Source: Clostridia bacterium
GTDB taxonomy: Bacteria > Bacillota > Clostridia > Christensenellales > Borkfalkiaceae
Direction of reading: 5' to 3'
Assembly (NCBI GenBank): GCA_017646945.1
Contig: JAGCLN010000003.1
Coordinates: 1 to 6,547, forward strand
Length of the DNA: 6,547 nucleotides
Positions 1-5,789 of this stretch are shown here, piece after piece. The translations under genes and the position numbers were made by a program. Position 1 is the first letter of the stretch. Each line of letters opens with the position of its first letter. The notes below the pieces were generated by a model. It made no database searches. It saw only the letters and a program-made list of their open reading frames with translations, and was not told the origin of the DNA.

Positions 1-1
1 A

Positions 2-967
2 ATGGCAGATATGACGGGGTATAGCCAAATAACGGTAGAAAATGCCTACGGCATATTAGAGCAAGAGGGGTATATTATCCCAAAAGAGCGTAGCGGTTAT
101 TTTGTGTGCGAGATAAACGCCTTTTCAAAAGAGAGTGGCGAGGCTATAAAAAGGGTAAAACTTGAAGAGCCAACCCCACCGAAAAGCGAGGCGTTTGAAT
201 ATTCGCTTTGGTTTAAAACGGTTAGAAAGGTTATATCTGAAAAGGATAAAGAACTCTTTGTAAAAGCGCCCACGGAAGGTTGCGCGGTGCTTAGAAACGC
301 CATAAGCGATTATCTTTATCGCTATCGCGGTATGATAGCCCCGCCCGATAGAATTATAATAGGCTCGGGCTCTGAGCAACTTTACGAACTTGCCGTAAAA
401 ATTTTAGGTAAAGACCTTTTGTACGGCATAGAAGACCCGTCTTACAAGCAAATCGAAATGGTGTATTCGGGCTGTGGCGTTAAGACTAAAAAGTTAAAGA
501 TGGGTAGTGACGGAATTCTCAGCGAAGAACTTTTATCAAGCGGAGTGAACGTATTACACGTAACGCCGTTTTCGTCGTTTCCGTCCAACGTAACGGCGAG
601 CATTCAAAAGAGATACGAGTATTTAAACTACGCAAAAACGAATAACGCCTATATCGTGGAAGACGATTTTGCGAGTGAGTTTTTTATTCCCGGCAACCCC
701 ATACAATCGCTATACGGAATATCTGGCGGAGATAGAGTGATATACATAAACACATTTTCAAAGAGTTTATCGCCCGCAATGAGAATAGGGTATATGATTA
801 TTCCCGAAAGCCTTATTTATATATATAAGGAAAAGACGAAGGGTTTTTCTTGTTCCGTTCCCGTGCTTGACCAGTACGTTTTATCCGAGTTTATAGATAG
901 CGGTAGTTTTGAAAGGCATTTGAGTAGGGTAAGGCGTAAAATGAACAAAAAGGGGGAAAGGCTATGA
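2..967 (+). CDS. MocR/GntR-type regulator with aminotransferase-like domain; 5' end cut by window, C-terminus short
   Basis: MocR proteins are transcription factors that join a GntR winged helix to a fold-type I aminotransferase domain binding PLP. Residues about 1-35 are the second half of the winged helix (TVENAYGILEQEGYI, then the wing around SGYF). The ATG at 2 is probably internal, because the first helix of the domain is missing and should lie left of the window. The aminotransferase part starts near residue 65. It shows the family's VTPF-SSFP segment, EDDFASEF (220-227, where D221 would contact the PLP ring nitrogen) and SKSLSPAMRIGY with K254 as the expected PLP lysine. The protein ends about 67 residues after K254, whereas family members usually continue for about 160-170, so most of the small C-terminal domain with its substrate-carboxylate Arg is absent. 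The usual EDDYDSEF reads EDDFASEF. Its stop overlaps the start of trmO. Family is clear; the effector and target genes are unknown. Confidence 0.88.
   Translation: MADMTGYSQITVENAYGILEQEGYIIPKERSGYFVCEINAFSKESGEAIKRVKLEEPTPPKSEAFEYSLWFKTVRKVISEKDKELFVKAPTEGCAVLRNAISDYLYRYRGMIAPPDRIIIGSGSEQLYELAVKILGKDLLYGIEDPSYKQIEMVYSGCGVKTKKLKMGSDGILSEELLSSGVNVLHVTPFSSFPSNVTASIQKRYEYLNYAKTNNAYIVEDDFASEFFIPGNPIQSLYGISGGDRVIYINTFSKSLSPAMRIGYMIIPESLIYIYKEKTKGFSCSVPVLDQYVLSEFIDSGSFERHLSRVRRKMNKKGERL
951..961 (+). promoter_or_regulatory. Ribosome binding site of trmO inside the MocR gene
   Basis: A purine run (AGGGGGAAAGG) ends two bases before the trmO ATG. Its AGGGGG part lies 7 bases upstream of the ATG, a normal spacing. 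It sits within the last codons of the MocR gene, and the stop and start overlap as ATGA, so translation of trmO is probably coupled to that of the regulator. Confidence 0.65.
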
Positions 968-1608
968 TTAAGGTTGCGCATATAGAAAACGGCTTTACCG
1001 ATAAGTTTGGAATACCCCGCCAAAGCGGAAGGGTGGAAAACTTATCTAAAATCGTTTTTGAAAAAGAGTTTAAAAGTTTAGATGCGATTAGAAGGCTAGG
1101 TGAGTTTTCTCATTTGTGGCTTATCTTCGGTTTTACGAAAGCCGATGGAAAATACTCGCTTACCGTTCGCCCACCAAGGCTTGGCGGAAACGAAAAGGTA
1201 GGGGTTTTTGCAAGCCGTTCACCGTTTAGGCCTAACAACTTGGGCTTATCTTCGGTAAAACTTGTAAAGATTGAAAAGGACGGCAGTTTAATCGTTTCGG
1301 GCGCGGATTTATTAAACGGAACGCCTATTTACGATATAAAACCGTATCTTCCCTTTACCGATTGCCATACGGACGCTACTTCGGGTTACGCCACCGAGTT
1401 TGTAATGTACAAGTTAAAGGTTGAAAACACCGAGTTGCTAAGCGGTTTACCTGGCGAGATTGCAGGCGATATTATAGCCTGTTTGAGCGAAGACCCGCGC
1501 CCGTCATACCAAGAAGATTGCGAAAGGGTTTACGCTATGGATTATAGCGGGGTAAACGTTTCCTTTACGGTTGATAACGATACCGTTAAGATAATAAAGG
1601 TAAAATAA
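964..1608 (+). CDS. trmO: tRNA (N6-threonylcarbamoyladenosine37-N6)-methyltransferase TrmO (TsaA/YaeB family)
   Basis: TrmO uses S-adenosylmethionine to methylate t6A at position 37 of certain tRNAs, giving m6t6A, which tunes decoding of ACN codons in the cytoplasm. At 214 residues it is close to the usual 160-235. The N-terminal beta-barrel domain carries the family's markers: GEFSHLWLIFGF, then VRPPRLGG, FASRSPFRPNNLGLS at 82-96 (RSPFRPN is the TsaA signature around the SAM site) and LNGTPIYDIKPYLPF, with DIKPY at 124-128. The last 60 or so residues form the smaller C-terminal domain, ending with a conserved-looking segment around YAMDYSGVNVSF. The ATG at 964 fits the family's N-terminus and has a good ribosome binding site. 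It overlaps the upstream MocR gene by 4 bases, so the two are probably cotranscribed; no separate promoter is visible. A hairpin terminator begins at the stop codon. Confidence 0.93.
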   Translation: MIKVAHIENGFTDKFGIPRQSGRVENLSKIVFEKEFKSLDAIRRLGEFSHLWLIFGFTKADGKYSLTVRPPRLGGNEKVGVFASRSPFRPNNLGLSSVKLVKIEKDGSLIVSGADLLNGTPIYDIKPYLPFTDCHTDATSGYATEFVMYKLKVENTELLSGLPGEIAGDIIACLSEDPRPSYQEDCERVYAMDYSGVNVSFTVDNDTVKIIKVK

Positions 1609-1639
1609 AAAAACTGCTTGAAAAATCAAGCAGTTTTTT
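1608..1639. terminator. Bidirectional intrinsic terminator between convergent genes
   Basis: A near-perfect hairpin has a 14-bp stem (1608-1621 pairing with 1626-1639) and a 4-base A loop. The GC-containing core is CTGCTTG / CAAGCAG, flanked by six A on the left and six T on the right. Read on either strand it gives a stem followed by a U tract. It therefore serves trmO on the + strand and the large surface-protein gene on the - strand, which ends at 1650. Confidence 0.92.
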
Positions 1640-1649
1640 GTTTGGTTAA

Positions 1650-4600
1650 TTATTCAGCCTTATCTTCAGAAGATTCTTCAACCACTTCTTCAGCGGTAGC
1701 GTTTTCTATTATTTCTTCGCAAGTTTCAGAAGATTCTTCAACTACTTCTTCAGTTGTGTCTTCAACAACTTCTTCAACGGTAGTAGCGTCAGTATCGTCT
1801 TCCATTACTTCGGTAATAGTGTAATCGTATTCTTCTTCGTCGTCAGAAAGTTCAACTTCTTGAAGTTTTGCTTTCTTTTCGGCAATCTTTCTAAGAGTTT
1901 TTTCACGAGAGTTTCTATCAAAACCGCTAGTTTCTTCGTAGTAAGATGCGGTTTTTTGTTTTCTCTTTCTTCTCTTAGAAACGATATTTCTAATAATGAT
2001 AACTAAGATTACGGCAATCAATACTAACGCGATAACGATAGAAGTGATTTGTAAGGTTGCGTCAGTATTTAAAGTGTAACCTTCTTCTTCGGTAGTATCT
2101 TCGGTAGATTCTTCTTCGTCAGTAGTTTGGTCAATAACGTCGTCTGCATCAATAGTAGAGTAGTCAACGAACTTAACGAAGTTGTTACCTGCGTAAACTT
2201 CTTTAACGTCGTAGGTAATAGTCTTTTCTTTATCTTCACCGTTTTCGGTGTACAATACGGTAGTGGGCGCTCTTTTGTGAGTCTTAGTAGCAAATTCATA
2301 AGATGCGTCTAAACTCATAAAGTCTTTTTCTAAAGCGCGTTTGTCGGTTGAAATTAAAGATGCGTCAATCGAAGTTGCGGTAACGCCTTCGGTAAATACT
2401 GAACCTACTGAAAGGTTATCTGCAGTACCGTTAGAAACTTCAACTCTATATTCGATATCTTCGTTACCTGCGGTTACGTAGAAGTAAACGTAAGTCCAAC
2501 CGCCCTTCTTATAAGAGTTAGCGGTAACTTCGGAAGAAAGGGTAACGCCGGTATCGGTATCGCTCGTGATAAAGTTAAGCTTGTTGTACTTGCCGTTAGA
2601 GAAAGTAGATTCAACTAACGATACGGTTGCGGTAGCGGTGCCGAACGCTCTAACTTTTACAACCACTTTGCTTGAAGTGTTAGCAGAAACGGTCTTAACT
2701 TCGGTAACGAAACGAGAGTAGTCGGCTTCCTTGTTATCAAGAACGATTACTTGTGCGTTTTTATTAGTACCTGATTTAAGATTATCAAAATCGGCGGCGC
2801 TAATTTCTTGAGCGAATTCAAACTTGTTAGTAGTACCGTAAGCCTTGCCACCATCGTGGTACTTGCTGTTTACGATACCGTAAGTAGAAGTTGCAGGCTT
2901 GCCGGTATAGAAGGTGTAGCCTGAAACATTAGTAGCAGGTTTTTCCTTAACGCTAAATTCTTGAGTTTTATCAACTACTAAAACGTAAGAATCGTTAGAA
3001 GGAACGTCAGTTTCAGTACCGAACGATTTATACTTGCCGTAAACTTGGTGTTTAACAAGGTAATCGCTTACGGTAGAGAGTGAATAGAAATCTTCGTCAG
3101 TTGAATAAACGTTAAGGTTTGCAATGATTGCGTAGCCTTGTTGAAGGGCGTGAACGTCATCCCATTCACCGTCGAAACCGTAGATAAACTTGATTGAGTA
3201 AGAAGTTTCTTCACCGGTGGGGTTGTTGATGAACGCGCGATACATAATCCATTCGCCGTATCTTGCGCTTTCAAGGTCGGTAGTGTCGATAGAAGCGAAG
3301 ATTTCAGCATCGTCATTGTCTTCGTTAACAACTTTGATTTTTAACTTGTTTGAGTTGGGGTTGTTAGATTCGGTTCTAACTAAGAAAGAAACAAGGTTGT
3401 AACTTTCAGATGCTAAGGTGTAAGTTTGAGTTTGGTAAGTTGCGGAAGACGGATTTGCAAAGTCCATATATACGATATTGTCAAAGTTGTTAGTGCCAAC
3501 GATAGCCTTAACGTTATCGCTTGCAGTAGCAATGTCAGTACCGATATAGTTGCCTGCGGAATAGTCGTAAGCAACGCCGTTTTCCTTAACAATTACGTCA
3601 GAGTATTTAATTGATGCGGATTGAGTTCCGTCAATACGAGTAGTGGTGGGTAATACGTTGTAGTTAAGTTGAACTTTATAAGTGGTGAACTTAACTTCGT
3701 CAGTAGTAGCGTTGTCAATATAGGTGGTGCCAGCAAGAGAAACGCTTTCGATAGAGTTGGGGTTTTCAATATACTTATCGGCAGAAGAACTTGCAGGGAA
3801 GTCTTTCTTTTCAACCATTTCAACGTGAACGTTATCAAAGAACGCGAAACCTTCAACGAATTCGTTGTGGTCAACGCCGTTACCACGGCCAAGACCAAAG
3901 GTAAGGTTTAAAGTGGTTGAAGAAACTTCAGAACCTTCGATATATACTTCAAACTTAGCCCATTCGCCCTTAGTGTCAATACCTTCGATAACGAATTCTT
4001 CATAAGAAGTAGAACCGGTGGTGCTTGAAAGTCTAATGTGAAGACCGGGGGTAGACGTATATAAACTCTTAAGGTCAAGCGTGTTAACCCAGAAAGAGAG
4101 TTTAGCGTATTCGCCGGTACCTACCGAGATTGAAGAAGATGCTCTATAATATTGAGCGGTACCTTCGCCGTTCTTCTTGTTGTTGAGCATTAAGATTTTA
4201 GTTCCGTCAACTTGGGGCTTAACTTGTAAGTCTTCGTCTTCGTAATCATATTCGCTCGCAACTAATCCAAGAGAACCGGGGTTGCTGGGGTTAACGCTCG
4301 GCTTATTTTTAGTATCGAGATCGTTAAATTCTTCATCGGTTGTATCAATAATACCCGAAGTACCGTTTGACGACGGAGCAGAAGTAACGTCAGAATACAA
4401 ACTTCTCGACCAGTTAATAGAAGAAGAATAGGGGAATGCCGTATCTTCGTCAGTACCGAATTCAAAGTCGCCGTTCTTGATAAGTTGATAGTCGGTTATA
4501 GTATCAGTTGTTTCAGTAGAAGAATCATCGTCTTCATCTGTGCCGGTATCTTCTGTAGAACAAGCCACCGAGAACGCAAGCATGATAGCCATCAACGTAG

Positions 4601-4652
4601 AAAGCAAAGCGATAAAGAATTTTCTAAAATTAAATTTGGTTTTTGAATACAT
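1650..4652 (-). CDS. Large secreted surface protein: lipobox-like signal, three beta-sandwich modules, C-terminal membrane helix, acidic cytoplasmic tail
   Basis: I do not recognise this 1000-residue protein as a named family. The signal peptide has K4, K6, R10 and K11, a hydrophobic stretch about 12-29, then SVAC with Cys31, which fits a permissive lipobox (A at -1) but has Ser at -3. An acidic Ser/Thr linker follows (32-53). Three modules look like repeats of one jelly-roll fold, as in CBM4_9-type carbohydrate-binding domains. Module 1 (about 56-280) starts NGDFEFG and ends FAFFDNVHVE. Module 2 (about 385-520) ends GYAIIANLNVYS. Module 3 (about 605-760) contains GGWTYVYFYV. Each has a 'sF.V.t' strand, a 'GeW..y..yi' strand and an extended region between. 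After an acidic linker comes one membrane helix (about 869-887), a basic stop-transfer (KRRKRK) and a cytoplasmic tail of about 110 residues, very rich in Glu/Asp, with EEVVEESSE-type repeats. Role inferred: envelope-anchored binding of glycan or another surface ligand. It is monocistronic, with its own promoter and terminator. Confidence 0.85.
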   Translation of the reverse strand: MYSKTKFNFRKFFIALLSTLMAIMLAFSVACSTEDTGTDEDDDSSTETTDTITDYQLIKNGDFEFGTDEDTAFPYSSSINWSRSLYSDVTSAPSSNGTSGIIDTTDEEFNDLDTKNKPSVNPSNPGSLGLVASEYDYEDEDLQVKPQVDGTKILMLNNKKNGEGTAQYYRASSSISVGTGEYAKLSFWVNTLDLKSLYTSTPGLHIRLSSTTGSTSYEEFVIEGIDTKGEWAKFEVYIEGSEVSSTTLNLTFGLGRGNGVDHNEFVEGFAFFDNVHVEMVEKKDFPASSSADKYIENPNSIESVSLAGTTYIDNATTDEVKFTTYKVQLNYNVLPTTTRIDGTQSASIKYSDVIVKENGVAYDYSAGNYIGTDIATASDNVKAIVGTNNFDNIVYMDFANPSSATYQTQTYTLASESYNLVSFLVRTESNNPNSNKLKIKVVNEDNDDAEIFASIDTTDLESARYGEWIMYRAFINNPTGEETSYSIKFIYGFDGEWDDVHALQQGYAIIANLNVYSTDEDFYSLSTVSDYLVKHQVYGKYKSFGTETDVPSNDSYVLVVDKTQEFSVKEKPATNVSGYTFYTGKPATSTYGIVNSKYHDGGKAYGTTNKFEFAQEISAADFDNLKSGTNKNAQVIVLDNKEADYSRFVTEVKTVSANTSSKVVVKVRAFGTATATVSLVESTFSNGKYNKLNFITSDTDTGVTLSSEVTANSYKKGGWTYVYFYVTAGNEDIEYRVEVSNGTADNLSVGSVFTEGVTATSIDASLISTDKRALEKDFMSLDASYEFATKTHKRAPTTVLYTENGEDKEKTITYDVKEVYAGNNFVKFVDYSTIDADDVIDQTTDEEESTEDTTEEEGYTLNTDATLQITSIVIALVLIAVILVIIIRNIVSKRRKRKQKTASYYEETSGFDRNSREKTLRKIAEKKAKLQEVELSDDEEEYDYTITEVMEDDTDATTVEEVVEDTTEEVVEESSETCEEIIENATAEEVVEESSEDKAE
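1665..1753 (-). repeat. Imperfect direct repeat encoding the EEVVEESSE units of the acidic tail
   Basis: A 29-base segment at 1665-1693 recurs at 1725-1753, a 60-base offset, with a single mismatch (C at 1683, T at 1743). Both copies encode EEVVEESSE in the same frame of the - strand gene. Degenerate relatives lie further in (EEVVEDTT, EEIIENA). The 60-base (20-codon) period keeps the frame, so unit gain or loss would change tail length without breaking the gene. Confidence 0.8.
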
Positions 4653-4655
4653 AAG

Positions 4656-4662
4656 CCACCTT
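4656..4662 (-). promoter_or_regulatory. Ribosome binding site of the large surface-protein gene
   Basis: On the - strand, AAGGTGG lies three bases before the ATG at 4652. Counted from its AAGG part the spacing is 6 bases. The same AAGGTGG string precedes the second TSUP gene. This supports the ATG at 4652 as the start, as does the complete signal peptide that begins there. Confidence 0.7.
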
Positions 4663-4716
4663 GTTTTTTTAGTAGTTTAGCGCGTATGCGCCCGCATTTT
4701 AATATAATACTAAAAT

Positions 4717-4745
4717 AGTATAAAACATTTTTTGCAAAATTGCAA
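4717..4745 (-). promoter_or_regulatory. Sigma-A promoter of the large surface-protein gene
   Basis: Read on the - strand, TTGCAA (4740-4745) and TATACT (4717-4722) are separated by exactly 17 bases, close to the TTGACA / TATAAT consensus. Transcription would start near 4709, leaving a leader of roughly 55 bases before the ATG at 4652. A second TTGCAA lies within the spacer (4732-4737). Confidence 0.7.
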
Positions 4746-4870
4746 TACTTAAAAGGGCATTTTTTTAGATTAGGCAGGTAAATTTTAGTTATTTTTCACA
4801 CAAAAACGACTTTTTTGCAAAACTAGGGTATTTTAAGCGTGATTTTTTTTAAATTGCAAACACTATCTTT

Positions 4871-5239
4871 ATGAAAGATAAAAAGAAGTTCTGGCTTGTA
4901 ATTTCAGGTAGCGCAGTTGGGTTTATAAACGGGTTTTTCGGCGGTGGTGGCGGTATGGTGGTACTGCCCGTTTTAACGATGCTTTTCGGCTACGAGCAAA
5001 AGAACGCGCACGCAACCGCTATCGCTATAATTTTGCCCGTTAGTATAGTGAGTATTATTGCCTACTTGATAGGCGATAATCAAAGCCTTATAAAAACGGA
5101 TACTTTGTTCGTTTCACTCGGCGTTATCGCCGGCGGAATTTTAGGCGCTTTTCTTTTAAAGAAAATAAGCAACGTTTGGCTATCGAAAATCTTTGCCGTA
5201 GTAATGATGATTGCGGGGGTAAAATTAGCGTTTTTCTAA
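4871..5239 (+). CDS. Half-length TSUP (TauE/SafE family) membrane permease, first half
   Basis: TSUP proteins export or import small anions and organosulfur compounds such as sulfite, sulfoacetate or taurine-derived acids; the substrate cannot be read from this sequence. Full-length members have about 250 residues and two homologous halves, whereas this one has 122 and corresponds to a single half. It shows about four hydrophobic segments (roughly 8-23, 29-40, 48-66 and 75-121, the last probably two helices). The family's glycine-rich loop is here as FFGGGGGM, with G24-G28, and is followed by EQKNAHATA. The ATG at 4871 is the first after an in-frame stop and matches the usual short basic start (MKDKKKFW). 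I see no Shine-Dalgarno sequence before it. The second half follows 7 bases downstream, so the two products probably pair in the membrane. Confidence 0.88.
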   Translation: MKDKKKFWLVISGSAVGFINGFFGGGGGMVVLPVLTMLFGYEQKNAHATAIAIILPVSIVSIIAYLIGDNQSLIKTDTLFVSLGVIAGGILGAFLLKKISNVWLSKIFAVVMMIAGVKLAFF

Positions 5240-5244
5240 GGTGG
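5238..5244 (+). promoter_or_regulatory. Ribosome binding site that decides the start of the second TSUP gene
   Basis: AAGGTGG overlaps the stop of the first TSUP gene. From its AAGG part it is 5 bases to the ATG at 5247. The GTG at 5241 lies inside this site and has no ribosome binding site of its own, so 5247 is the better start. A further ATG at 5262 (preceded by GGAAG) is a less likely alternative. Confidence 0.55.
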
Positions 5245-5246
5245 TT

Positions 5247-5633
5247 ATGGAAGTATTAAAAATGTGTTTATTCGGCGCGCTCGGCGGAGTGCTTGGCGGT
5301 ATGGGAATGGGTGGCGGAACGGTGCTTATTCCACTGCTTACAATCTTTTTAAATTTTGAGCAAAAACTAAGCCAAGGCATTAACTTAATATCATTTATTC
5401 CCATGGCGGTAATAGCGTTGATAGTTCATATTAAAAACGGGCTTGTTAAAAAGGAAAGTATCCTTTTTATAATAATTCCCGCTTGTCTTTTCGGCGGTGT
5501 TGGAGCGGTGGTGGTAAAGTATATAGAAAACGAAGTTTTATCTAAAATTTTCGGTTACTTTTTATTAGGGCTTGCCGTTTTACAATTTATAGGAGTTAAA
5601 AAGGTAAAAAAGGACGGAAAATATAAAAATTAG
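5247..5633 (+). CDS. Half-length TSUP (TauE/SafE family) membrane permease, second half
   Basis: From the ATG at 5247 this gives 128 residues, again one half of a normal TauE/SafE permease. It is recognisably a homologue of the gene before it. Both have a glycine-rich loop near residue 20-25 (here GMGMGGG, 18-24 region), then an FEQK / YEQK motif followed about 12 residues later by a Pro in a membrane helix. Both also have an LSKIF motif leading into the last helix. It has about four hydrophobic segments and a basic, probably cytoplasmic tail (KKVKKDGKYKN). The glycine loop and the segment after EQK (LSQGINLISFIP against NAHATAIAIILP) differ from the partner, as the two halves of a full-length TSUP protein do. 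The pair therefore probably forms one heteromeric carrier; homodimers of each remain possible. It is cotranscribed with the first half. No strong terminator is visible after it. Confidence 0.88.
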   Translation: MEVLKMCLFGALGGVLGGMGMGGGTVLIPLLTIFLNFEQKLSQGINLISFIPMAVIALIVHIKNGLVKKESILFIIIPACLFGGVGAVVVKYIENEVLSKIFGYFLLGLAVLQFIGVKKVKKDGKYKN

Positions 5634-5656
5634 GTAAAATATTTTTTCAAGGGGTA

Positions 5657-5685
5657 TTGAAAAGTTGTTTTTTTTGGTGTATAAT
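5657..5685 (+). promoter_or_regulatory. Sigma-A promoter of the Ppx/GppA gene
   Basis: TTGAAA (5657-5662) and a perfect TATAAT (5680-5685) are 17 bases apart. The spacer contains a T-rich run. Transcription would start near 5692, leaving a leader of about 100 bases before the GTG at 5790. This separates the phosphatase gene from the TSUP operon. Confidence 0.85.
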
Positions 5686-5716
5686 TACAAATACTAGTAA
5701 TAGTGCATTTTAAGTT

Positions 5717-5734
5717 ACGGCAAAAATTCGCCGT
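5717..5734 (+). other. Small hairpin in the leader of the Ppx/GppA gene
   Basis: ACGGC (5717-5721) can pair with GCCGT (5730-5734) around an 8-base loop, followed by TTTT. An outer pairing AATAG (5699-5703) with CTATT (5741-5745) could enclose it. The stems are only 5 bp each, so this could be a leader structure, a weak attenuator or chance. Confidence 0.25.
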
Positions 5735-5777
5735 TTTAGGCTATTCATAAACTACAAACTAGATTATCGTACTAAAT

Positions 5778-5782
5778 AGGAG
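5778..5782 (+). promoter_or_regulatory. Ribosome binding site that sets the GTG start of the Ppx/GppA gene
   Basis: AGGAG is followed by seven A and then GTG at 5790. Motif and spacing are near ideal and point to GTG as the start, which also gives the N-terminus expected for the family. Confidence 0.85.
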
Positions 5783-5789
5783 AAAAAAA

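Larger units (their letters stand above)
4653..4870. other. AT-rich divergent intergenic region with four TTGCAA palindromes
   Basis: This spacer separates the surface-protein gene on the - strand from the TSUP pair on the + strand. The left half holds the promoter and ribosome binding site of the former. The palindromic hexamer TTGCAA occurs four times, at 4732-4737, 4740-4745, 4815-4820 and 4854-4859. The first two are two bases apart, and the first of them overlaps the spacer of the - strand promoter. For the TSUP genes I see only a weak candidate -10 (TATTTT, 4829-4834) with a poor -35 (ACGACT, 4806-4811). I see no convincing RNA gene or riboswitch. Confidence 0.5.

Noticed and set aside
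97..379. Two - strand open frames opposite the MocR gene
   Set aside because: No recognisable domain or ribosome binding site, and they are fully covered by a clear coding frame on the + strand.
1665..1753. Repeats as a CRISPR array
   Set aside because: Only two copies, in frame within a coding region and encoding an acidic protein repeat, with no unique spacers or cas genes.
1618..1824. Ser/Thr/Val-rich 68-residue open frame on the + strand
   Set aside because: It is the antisense of the acidic tail of the - strand gene; the low complexity comes from GAA/GTT-rich codons read backwards, and its start lies inside the terminator hairpin.
2069..3898. Several open frames of 60-100 codons within the large - strand gene, on both strands
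   Set aside because: They lie within a convincing 1000-codon gene, have no family features and reflect its biased codon use.
4681..4696. GC-rich inverted repeat (GCGTATGCGC) in the leader of the surface-protein gene
   Set aside because: Only about three base pairs with a small loop; not enough to support an operator or an RNA element.
5241..5243. GTG as start of the second TSUP gene
   Set aside because: It lies inside the likely ribosome binding site AAGGTGG and has none of its own; the ATG at 5247 is better placed.
5626..5656. Possible terminator after the TSUP pair (AAAATATTTT followed by T run)
   Set aside because: The inverted repeat has no GC core and is too weak to call a hairpin terminator.
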